From assembly GCA_904501675.1 (NCBI GenBank), contig CAJGCL010000082.1, positions 1 to 8,580 on the forward strand: a DNA stretch of 8,580 nt. The letters run 5' to 3'. The DNA comes from Clostridiaceae bacterium (GTDB lineage Bacteria; Bacillota; Clostridia; Oscillospirales; Acutalibacteraceae). A model generated the notes under the pieces. That model was not told where the DNA came from. It saw only the letters and a program-made list of their open reading frames with translations, and did no database searches. Position numbers and translations under genes: made by a program. Below, in pieces: positions 1-5,101 of this stretch; within the stretch, counting starts at the first letter, position 1, and the number at the start of each line of letters is the position of its first letter.

Positions 1-443
1 CAAAGTGTGCAGGAATGGCAGCGCCCGAGGTTGAAGGTGCAACAGGCTACATAGATACAAACTTCGACGGCAAAGCAGAATGTGCTATAAAAGAGCTTGA
101 AACAAAAGATTTTGTTTATATTCACCTTGAAGCTCCTGACGAGTGCGGACACAGAAACGAGCCTGAAAACAAGGTTAAAGCAATTGAGATTATTGACGAA
201 AAGATTCTCGGCAAACTTTTACCTGCCCTCGAAAAATATGAGGACTATAAAATTATGGTTCTCCCTGACCACCCTACACCTATTGTTACAATGACCCACG
301 CTTCAGACCCTGTTCCATATATGATTTATCAGAAGTCTAATGCAAGGGATAACGGCATTGAATCCTTTAACGAGGAAACTGCAAAAGCAACAGGCAACTT
401 TGTTGAGGTAGGATATACTCTTATGGATAAGTTTATAGACTAA
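1..443 (+). CDS. Cofactor-independent phosphoglycerate mutase family protein (archaeal ApgM type), 3' end only
   Basis: Only the C-terminal 146 codons are in the window. The frame is already open at the left edge, so the ATG at 15 is an internal methionine and not the start. The motif PEVEGATGYIDTN, the metal-site segment EAPDECGH and the late PDHPTP motif are typical of the alkaline-phosphatase-superfamily, 2,3-bisphosphoglycerate-independent mutases of the archaeal ApgM branch, which interconvert 3- and 2-phosphoglycerate in glycolysis using divalent metal. Bacterial members of this branch have also been proposed to act as homoserine kinases in threonine synthesis, so the substrate is not settled by this fragment. 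The gene ends at a TAA and is followed 7 nt later by a strong hairpin shared with the converging zinc-ribbon gene. The family call is firm; the exact reaction is less sure. Confidence 0.85.
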   Translation, partial: KCAGMAAPEVEGATGYIDTNFDGKAECAIKELETKDFVYIHLEAPDECGHRNEPENKVKAIEIIDEKILGKLLPALEKYEDYKIMVLPDHPTPIVTMTHASDPVPYMIYQKSNARDNGIESFNEETAKATGNFVEVGYTLMDKFID

Positions 444-450
444 AAAGCAA

Positions 451-476
451 ACCCCTTGGGATTACTCCCAAGGGGT
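451..476. terminator. Bidirectional hairpin terminator between converging genes
   Basis: A perfect 10-bp stem (ACCCCTTGGG pairing with CCCAAGGGGT) closes a 6-nt ATTACT loop. On the minus strand it is followed by TTTGCTTTTT, a good U-tract for the zinc-ribbon gene ending at 500. On the plus strand the following T-runs are interrupted (CTTTTACATTTTT), so termination of the mutase transcript may be weaker. Its position between two converging stop codons fits a shared terminator. Confidence 0.85.
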
Positions 477-499
477 GAAACTTTTACATTTTTATGTAA

Positions 500-781
500 T
501 TAAGCCTCTGCTTCTTTTTTCTTGTTGAAGCAATCGCTGCAGTAAACAGGACGATCCTCGCGTGGCTTGAATGGAACTTCAGCAACGCCGCCGCACTCTG
601 CACAAACTGCTGTGAATTTTTCACGCTCGCCTTTCATAGCTGCCTTACGTGCATCACGGCAAGCCTTACAGCTCTTTGGCTCGTTAACCAAGCCTTTTTC
701 TGCGTAAAATTCCTGTTCGCCGGCTGTGAAAATAAATTCGTTGCCGCACTCTTTACAGATGAGTGTTTTGTCTTCGTACAT
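500..781 (-). CDS. Small double zinc-ribbon protein (zf-trcl / CxxC-x17-CxxC type)
   Basis: A 93-residue, apparently soluble protein with two four-cysteine metal sites. The N-terminal site is CKEC (residues 9-12), a 25-residue spacer and CKAC (38-41). The second site is CAEC (60-63), exactly 17 residues, then CSDC (81-84), which matches the recurring CxxC-x17-CxxC zinc-ribbon signature found in small Firmicutes proteins. The middle and tail are rich in Lys, Arg and Glu. No catalytic motif is visible, and the function is unknown; nucleic-acid or protein binding through bound zinc is an inference. The ATG at 781 has a GAGG ribosome binding site 8 nt upstream. It lies 134 nt downstream of the SigH-like gene on the same strand with no convincing terminator between, so the two may be cotranscribed. 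Confidence 0.85.
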   Translation of the reverse strand: MYEDKTLICKECGNEFIFTAGEQEFYAEKGLVNEPKSCKACRDARKAAMKGEREKFTAVCAECGGVAEVPFKPREDRPVYCSDCFNKKKEAEA

Positions 782-794
782 TTTTGCTACCTCG

Positions 795-875
795 CTATTT
801 TTTGATATCGCCCTCTAACGGAATCGCACCGCCACCTTTTGTATAAAGGTTTTGGAAAATTCCGAAACCTAACAA
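795..875 (-). other. Possible 26-codon leader ORF upstream of the zinc-ribbon gene
   Basis: Between the sigma-factor gene and the zinc-ribbon gene, the minus strand stays open from a TAG at 891-893 to a TAG at 795-797. A TTG at 873-875 could start a 26-residue peptide ending GGGAIPLEGDIKK. Its stop codon lies 13 nt before the zinc-ribbon ATG and abuts that gene's ribosome binding site, as in a coupled leader peptide. The TTG has no good ribosome binding site, and 31 open codons can occur by chance, so this is only a candidate. The rest of the 782-915 gap holds the imperfect palindrome listed separately. Confidence 0.2.
847..870. repeat. Imperfect 24-nt inverted repeat in the sigma/zinc-ribbon intergenic gap
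   Basis: AGGTTT and AAACCT form the outer 6-bp arms. One mismatched position separates them from an inner GGAA/TTCC stem around a 2-nt centre. On the minus strand only TTATAC follows, so it is a poor intrinsic terminator for the sigma gene. It could be a protein-binding operator or an RNA processing hairpin, or be incidental. Confidence 0.35.
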
Positions 876-915
876 CGCTCTGCTTTTAAGCTAAGAGGAC
901 ATTTATATTAACCGA

Positions 916-1479
916 TTATTCGGCTAAAGCCTTTTTTAATTTTTTTCGTGCACGCTGAACGGCATTATCAACTGCCTTGGAATCCATACCAAGCTTTTTA
1001 CCGATTTCATCGTAGCTCATACCGCCTGCTTTGAAAAAAACTACTGTTTTTTCAAGATTAGAAAGAGATATTTCGCAAGCACTAAGAACCTCATTAAGAT
1101 GCTCGCTACCGATTATCTTATTAAGTGGGTCTTCATCCGTACCTATTTCAAGGATAGCTTCCATATCGCCACCAGTCTGAATCTCCTTAGAAAGACCGCC
1201 TGCGGCAGATTTCACACTATTACGCATACACACACCGGCATATGCTTTAAAAGGAACACCTTTTTCTTCACTATAGGTACGCACAGCATTTAAGAAGCCG
1301 AACATACTCTCCTGAAGAAAATCTTCTTCGTCAAGGTATGTGGAATTTGTTTTACGGGATTTCAACTTAAGATAACGAGCGGCAAGGGCATTAAATGCGC
1401 CTTCATCACCGCTTTGAGCCATAAGAGCAAGACGGTCATCAGCAAGATTTAAATAATCCGCCTGTTTAACACCGCCCAA
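916..1479 (-). CDS. RNA polymerase sigma-70 family factor, SigH-like
   Basis: The 187-residue protein has the two conserved sigma domains and no sigma-1 or sigma-3 region. Region 2 spans about residues 14-90, with DEEDFLQESMFGFLNAVRTY as the core-binding and -10 recognition helices, followed by PFKAYAGVCMRNSV. Region 4 spans about 138-184, with the helix-turn-helix around YDEIGKKLGMDSKAVDNAVQ. The KAVDNAVQRARKKL ending closely resembles Bacillus SigH, the factor for early stationary-phase and sporulation genes, so a SigH-like role is likely but not proven; the protein is slightly shorter than typical SigH. The start is TTG at 1479: a stop lies upstream in frame with no ATG after it, a GGGGTGG sequence sits 4 nt ahead, and the next ATG (residue 20) would clip region 2. 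A strong housekeeping-type promoter lies just upstream. Confidence 0.87.
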   Translation of the reverse strand: MGGVKQADYLNLADDRLALMAQSGDEGAFNALAARYLKLKSRKTNSTYLDEEDFLQESMFGFLNAVRTYSEEKGVPFKAYAGVCMRNSVKSAAGGLSKEIQTGGDMEAILEIGTDEDPLNKIIGSEHLNEVLSACEISLSNLEKTVVFFKAGGMSYDEIGKKLGMDSKAVDNAVQRARKKLKKALAE

Positions 1480-1507
1480 AATACCACCCCGATAAACTAT
1501 AATCCCA

Positions 1508-1526
1508 TATTCTTATATAGAGAATA
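1508..1526. repeat. Inverted repeat overlapping the sigma-gene -10 box
   Basis: TATTCT (1508-1513) and AGAATA (1521-1526) are 6-bp inverted copies 7 nt apart. One arm is the -10 hexamer of the sigma promoter and the other lies at the predicted transcript start, so a dimeric repressor bound here would block initiation. The arms are short and A/T rich, so chance is possible. Confidence 0.3.
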
Positions 1527-1549
1527 CCACAGCATCGTTAAAATGTCAA
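1521..1549 (-). promoter_or_regulatory. Housekeeping-type extended -10 promoter for the SigH-like gene
   Basis: On the minus strand a consensus -35 TTGACA (1544-1549) is separated by 17 nt from a -10 TATTCT (1521-1526) that is preceded by TGG, an extended -10. A transcript would begin near 1514, giving a short leader of about 35 nt before the TTG start. The A/T-rich stretch just upstream (1550-1610) could act as an UP element. The -10 lies in an inverted repeat described separately. Confidence 0.75.
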
Positions 1550-1574
1550 ATATTTTTTAGCGTTTCGCATATAT

Positions 1575-1586
1575 TTTTGTACAAAA
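1575..1586. repeat. 12-bp perfect palindrome upstream of the sigma-gene promoter
   Basis: TTTTGTACAAAA is a perfect palindrome located about 26 bp upstream of the -35 box of the sigma-gene promoter, in an A/T-rich gap. It could be an operator or activator site. In such A/T-rich DNA the palindrome may be incidental. Confidence 0.3.
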
Positions 1587-1611
1587 TACAAAATATTTTT
1601 AAAAACAATAA

Positions 1612-1653
1612 AAAACGACAGATTTTTCGCTACTTGCGTTATTCTGTCGTTTT
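1612..1653 (-). terminator. Intrinsic terminator overlapping the stop of the zinc-ribbon membrane protein gene
   Basis: On the minus strand AAAACGACAGA (1643-1653) pairs over 11 bp with TCTGTCGTTTT (1612-1622) and runs into a T-rich tract (TTTTTTATTG). The 20-nt loop contains the stop codon and a small CGC/GCG inner stem. The 5' arm lies within the last codons of the gene, so the coding end and the terminator share sequence. It insulates the sigma promoter that lies downstream. Confidence 0.85.
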
Positions 1654-2325
1654 AATTTTCTCGAAAACTGTATAAATAGTTTTATCAACCTTATACCATT
1701 TACCTTTGATTTTCATGCACCAAAAGTCATTATAAACGCTCTTGTACTCGCCTTTTCCACCTTTTGCGGTAATTTCAACGCAAAGTAAATCTACTCGTGA
1801 AGGAAGCTTTATGTATGAGAAGTCGGTTTCAAGCATTTCGGTGAATATCTGCAACTGTTCGTCATCAAGAGTTCGGATTTCTTTTATAGAATAAGTAAGC
1901 TTATAATCCTCGCCACATTTATCTTTATAAAATTCATGGCTTTCACTTACAGGCAAAACCATATTTTTAAAGGTTTCCTCATCACCGTAATATCTGTTTT
2001 CTTTTTTATATCCCTTTATACCTTCATCGTAAAGAGAATAAAAAAGCTTTTCATCCTGAGTCTGTACAGAACGAATAAAATCACGTACTACCTTTTCAGG
2101 CTTAGAACCTGTTACAGTTGCCGTAAAAATTGCCGCAACAGATATTATTGTAGCAAAAACAAGAAGAGAAACAACCAAGACCTTAAAAGGAACTTTAAAT
2201 TTAAAGTTATCTTTTTTTATAAATGTTGACGGAAGTTTTTTCTTCTCAGGCGCAAGCTTTGCACCGCAATACGCACAATTTTGAAAATTTTCAGGACTTC
2301 TTTTATGACAGTTATGACAGTACAA
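1639..2325 (-). CDS. Zinc-ribbon, single-pass membrane protein of unknown function
   Basis: The 228-residue protein starts with a four-cysteine zinc ribbon (C3, C6, C17, C20), then a basic linker (KKK at 28-30, KK at 37-38) and one hydrophobic membrane helix at about residues 47-70. The remaining roughly 155 residues should lie outside the cell. This layout (cytoplasmic zinc ribbon, one helix, external mixed alpha/beta domain beginning EKVVRDFIRSVQTQD) recalls the zinc-ribbon/NTF2-like or DUF4878-type membrane proteins of Firmicutes, but I cannot assign a family with certainty, and no enzyme motif is visible. The start is TTG, chosen because a full AAAGGAGGTG ribosome binding site lies 5 nt upstream and the first cysteine pair follows directly. 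It sits downstream of the ispH-rpsA operon, beyond a hairpin, and ends in its own terminator. Confidence 0.8.
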   Translation of the reverse strand: MYCHNCHKRSPENFQNCAYCGAKLAPEKKKLPSTFIKKDNFKFKVPFKVLVVSLLVFATIISVAAIFTATVTGSKPEKVVRDFIRSVQTQDEKLFYSLYDEGIKGYKKENRYYGDEETFKNMVLPVSESHEFYKDKCGEDYKLTYSIKEIRTLDDEQLQIFTEMLETDFSYIKLPSRVDLLCVEITAKGGKGEYKSVYNDFWCMKIKGKWYKVDKTIYTVFEKIKTTE

Positions 2326-2330
2326 ATTTG

Positions 2331-2340
2331 CACCTCCTTT
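2331..2340 (-). promoter_or_regulatory. Ribosome binding site that fixes the TTG start at 2325
   Basis: The minus strand reads AAAGGAGGTG followed by CAAAT and TTG. This near-perfect complement to the 16S rRNA tail supports initiation at TTG and places the zinc ribbon at the extreme N-terminus. Confidence 0.8.
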
Positions 2341-2348
2341 TTCCGATA

Positions 2349-2384
2349 AATAAGCCGTAGAAAGAAATCTTTCTACGGCTTATT
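2349..2384 (-). terminator. 16-bp hairpin after ispH-rpsA, probable (perhaps partial) terminator
   Basis: AATAAGCCGTAGAAAG (2349-2364) and its exact reverse complement (2369-2384) form a 16-bp perfect stem with a 4-nt AAAT loop. Read on the minus strand it comes 29 nt after the ispH-rpsA stop codon and is followed by TATCGG, so the U-tract is broken (TTATTTAT). The hairpin ends 8 nt before the ribosome binding site of the next gene, so it may terminate only partly, or may protect or process the mRNA and allow some read-through into the zinc-ribbon membrane protein gene. Confidence 0.7.
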
Positions 2385-2413
2385 ATTACAGCTTATGTAC
2401 CGTAATACTTTAA

Positions 2414-4426
2414 TTATTCCGCAGCTTCCTCAACTACTTCTTCAACAGGAGCCTCTGCTGCTTCCTCTTCAGGAAGAAGAGCGCGGATTGAAAGGCTTAC
2501 TCTCTTTCTTTCTTCGTCGATTTCAGTAATCTTAACAGTTACCTTCTCGCCGATTTTAAGAACATCTGCAGGCTTTGCAACATGCTTGTTTGCAATCTGA
2601 GAAATGTGGATAAGACCATCAATACCTGCAACGATATGAGCAAATGCGCCGAAATCTGTAAAGTTTGCAATTTCAACTTCTGCTTCATCGCCTACTGAAT
2701 ATTTGCTCTTGAAGATTTCCCATGGGTTGTCTTCAAGCTTCTTATAGCCAAGAGCAATCTGCTTCTTTTCTGGGTTGAGTGATTTAATTGTAACCTCAAC
2801 CTCATCGCCTACATTAACAACTTCTGATGGATCCTTAATTCTGCTCCATGAAAGCTCAGAAATATGAATCATACCATCAACGCCGCCAATGTCAACAAAA
2901 GCACCGAACTTCATAAGAGATTTAACTACACCCTTACGAACTTCACCCTCCTGAGCCTCTGCCCAGAATTTTGCTTCTGCTTCTTTTCTTTCTTCTTTGA
3001 GAACTGCGCGGATTGAACCAACAGCTCTTCTTCTCTGCTTGTTAACTTCAATAACTTTGAACTTAACAGTCTTCTTGAGAAGATCTTCAAGCTTATCGTT
3101 ACGACTTGCTGTTGCAAGAGATGCTGGGATAAAGAGACGTGCATTGTTAGAAACAACAATTACACCGCCACGGATTACTTCAGTAACAACGCCTTCAAGA
3201 ATGGTATCTGTTCCTTCTGCATTTACGATTACATCCCATGCTGCAATAGCATCGTAGCGTTTTTTGGAAAGCATTGTAACGCCTTCCTGATCGTTTGTTT
3301 TCATGATGATAAGGTTAAGAGAATCGCCAACTTTGAGTTCAGCTTTTGGATCTGCATTTGGGTCACTGCTATATTCGCTATAAGGAATATAGCCTGTCTG
3401 CTTCCTGCCGATATCAACCTGTATCTCTGTTGGAGAAACGCTCAATACTGTACCAACAACCTTCTGGTCGCTGTTCATACTATTGAGAGATTCCTCTAAT
3501 GCAGCTGCGAAATCAAAATCTTCAGCTGATGCAGAGTCAAGCACTCTTTCCTCCTCAATCATATTGTTTTCCTTGAGAATTTCGGACATGGTTTCAAGTA
3601 CCTCCTTTATAATACCGGCGGGAGTAGATGCACCCGCAGTCAGACCGACGCAGTTAAAACCGCTAAGCCTGATACCATTAAGCTCATTGGCAGTTTCAAC
3701 TAGAAATGACGGGCAATTTTTCTCACAAACGCTGAAAAGTTTTCTCGTATTTGATGAGTGCCTGCCGCCAACTATGACCATTGCATCACAGTTCTGAGAC
3801 AAGGCTTCTGCCTCACTTTGCCTTTCTTCGGTCGCACTGCATATTGTATCAAATATTTTCACATTTGTACATAGTAATTTTACTTTTTTTATGGTTTTTT
3901 TCCATTCTTTTACGCTGAAAGTCGTTTGAGAAACAAAAATCACTTGTTTTTTCCGTATAAGAGGATGTTTTTCAACAAGAGCCCCTAACTCATCTGCATT
4001 TCCGACAACAAAACTCTCACCTTTTGCACAGCTTTTTATTGCCTTAACCTCAGGGTGGTTACAGTCTCCTGCGATAAGAGTAATAACATCTTCTGATGAA
4101 TTATCAAGCACTATTTTATGGATTTTCTTTACGAATGGACAAGCAGCATCAATAAACTCGCAACCACTTTTTTCAACAGCACCGAGAACATCTCTTGTTA
4201 CTCCATGTGTGCGCAAAACAAGAATTGCGTCTGTTTCGACTTCTTCAGGAGCTTCAACAACCTTAACCCCTCTGCTACCCAAACCATCAATAACCTGCTG
4301 GTTGTGAATAATCGGGCCTAATGTCGCAACCTTTTTCCCTTCTGCAGTTAATTTTTCTATTAACTTTATTGCTCTGTCCACACCAAAACAGAAGCCTGCT
4401 TTTTCTGCTAAAACAACAGATGCCAT
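2414..4426 (-). CDS. ispH: Fused 4-hydroxy-3-methylbut-2-enyl diphosphate reductase (IspH) and ribosomal protein S1
   Basis: A 670-residue fusion known from Clostridia. Residues 1 to about 285 are IspH (LytB), the iron-sulfur enzyme that makes IPP and DMAPP in the last step of the MEP isoprenoid pathway. All three cluster cysteines are present (C13 in GFCFGV, C96 in AACPFV, C196 in TICSAT), with H41, H74, the H124/E126 pair in NHPEV, SSN at 224-226 and S267, so the enzyme half should be active. After an acidic linker (about 286-318) come four S1 RNA-binding domains at about 321-390, 407-475, 494-563 and 577-648, then an acidic tail. The last two contain the best S1 signatures (KFGAFVDIGGVDGMIHISEL and DFGAFAHIVAGIDGLIHIS). 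The ATG overlaps the cmk stop by one base (TAATG) behind AGGGAG, implying coupled translation. Internal start sites at the junction are listed separately. Confidence 0.95.
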   Translation of the reverse strand: MASVVLAEKAGFCFGVDRAIKLIEKLTAEGKKVATLGPIIHNQQVIDGLGSRGVKVVEAPEEVETDAILVLRTHGVTRDVLGAVEKSGCEFIDAACPFVKKIHKIVLDNSSEDVITLIAGDCNHPEVKAIKSCAKGESFVVGNADELGALVEKHPLIRKKQVIFVSQTTFSVKEWKKTIKKVKLLCTNVKIFDTICSATEERQSEAEALSQNCDAMVIVGGRHSSNTRKLFSVCEKNCPSFLVETANELNGIRLSGFNCVGLTAGASTPAGIIKEVLETMSEILKENNMIEEERVLDSASAEDFDFAAALEESLNSMNSDQKVVGTVLSVSPTEIQVDIGRKQTGYIPYSEYSSDPNADPKAELKVGDSLNLIIMKTNDQEGVTMLSKKRYDAIAAWDVIVNAEGTDTILEGVVTEVIRGGVIVVSNNARLFIPASLATASRNDKLEDLLKKTVKFKVIEVNKQRRRAVGSIRAVLKEERKEAEAKFWAEAQEGEVRKGVVKSLMKFGAFVDIGGVDGMIHISELSWSRIKDPSEVVNVGDEVEVTIKSLNPEKKQIALGYKKLEDNPWEIFKSKYSVGDEAEVEIANFTDFGAFAHIVAGIDGLIHISQIANKHVAKPADVLKIGEKVTVKITEIDEERKRVSLSIRALLPEEEAAEAPVEEVVEEAAE
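3560..3608 (-). promoter_or_regulatory. Candidate internal ribosome binding sites and starts at the IspH/S1 junction
   Basis: Within the fusion, the minus strand has AAAGGAGG (3601-3608) placed 11 nt before an in-frame ATG (3587-3589, residue 280). It then has AAGG (3571-3574) placed 8 nt before a second in-frame ATG (3560-3562, residue 289). These lie where the IspH fold ends and the S1 linker begins, so initiation here would yield a free S1 protein of about 391 or 382 residues. The first site also encodes KEV in IspH, so it may be incidental. Confidence 0.4.
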
Positions 4427-5088
4427 TATATACGCTCCCTTATAACGCTGAGCATATGGTCGATGGATTCTTCAAGAGTAAGCTTTGTTGTATCTACAAG
4501 CACAGCATCATCAGCCTTTTTGAGAGGAGCAATTTCTCTATGAGTATCCTGATAATCGCGAAGCTCAATCTCTTTAAGAATATCATCGTAATTAACGTCC
4601 TGACCCTTTTCAATAAGCTCCTTATAACGTCTGTCTGCGCGAGCCTCTGCAGAAGCGGTAAGATATATTTTAATCTGTGCATCAGGGAGAACAACTGTAC
4701 CTATATCTCTACCGTCCATAATGCAGTTATTCTTTTTAGCAATATCTCTTTGTAAATCGAAAAGGAATTCCCTTACCTTAGGGATAGCAGAAACGTTTGA
4801 TGCTGCCATAGAAACTTCATTCTGACGAATAGCCGTTGAAACATCTTCATCGCCAAGAAAAACTCTCTGCTCGCCATCAACAAAACGAAGGGAAACCTGA
4901 AGATTTTCAAGAGTAGGCACAACCTCTGCCTCGCTTTTTGTATCTTTACCAAGTCTCAATGCATTAAGACCTACTGTACGATAAAGAGCGCCTGTATCTA
5001 CATATATGTAGCCAAGCTCCTTTGATGCTGTTTTTGCGATTGTGCTTTTGCCTGCGCCTGCAGGACCGTCAATTGCTATATTTATCAT
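4426..5088 (-). CDS. cmk: Cytidylate kinase
   Basis: A 220-residue kinase that phosphorylates CMP and dCMP with ATP, supplying CDP/dCDP for nucleic acid and phospholipid synthesis. The P-loop GPAGAGKS is at residues 8-15, the substrate-site motif DTGALYR at 31-37, the conserved MDGRDIGT at 124-131, and the lid and C-terminal RD..D segment (RDYQDTHREIAPL) from 177. Length is normal for bacterial Cmk (about 220). The frame continues 11 codons further upstream, but GGAGG at 5096-5100 lies 7 nt before the ATG at 5088, which puts the P-loop at its usual distance from the N-terminus. Cmk just ahead of ispH-rpsA is a standard clostridial order; here the two genes share one base and no acyltransferase gene intervenes. 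Confidence 0.96.
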   Translation of the reverse strand: MINIAIDGPAGAGKSTIAKTASKELGYIYVDTGALYRTVGLNALRLGKDTKSEAEVVPTLENLQVSLRFVDGEQRVFLGDEDVSTAIRQNEVSMAASNVSAIPKVREFLFDLQRDIAKKNNCIMDGRDIGTVVLPDAQIKIYLTASAEARADRRYKELIEKGQDVNYDDILKEIELRDYQDTHREIAPLKKADDAVLVDTTKLTLEESIDHMLSVIRERI

Positions 5089-5095
5089 AATAAAT

Positions 5096-5100
5096 CCTCC
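5096..5100 (-). promoter_or_regulatory. Ribosome binding site that fixes the cmk start
   Basis: GGAGG on the minus strand lies 7 nt ahead of the ATG at 5086-5088 and directly behind the stop of the flavoprotein gene at 5102. It favours this ATG over an upstream in-frame start at 5121, which would overlap the preceding gene. Confidence 0.8.
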
Positions 5101-5101
5101 G

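Noticed and set aside
911..924. Small hairpin (CCGA/TCGG) at the sigma-gene stop codon
   Set aside because: The stem has only 4-5 pairs and no U-tract; not a credible terminator.
2382..2390. Possible extended -10 (TGTAATAAT, minus strand) for the zinc-ribbon membrane protein gene
   Set aside because: No acceptable -35 lies 16-18 nt upstream, and the start point would fall inside the 16-bp hairpin; too weak to list as a promoter.
4321..4755. 144-codon plus-strand open frame
   Set aside because: It is antisense to the ends of ispH-rpsA and cmk, both strongly supported, and has no domain or ribosome binding site that I can see.
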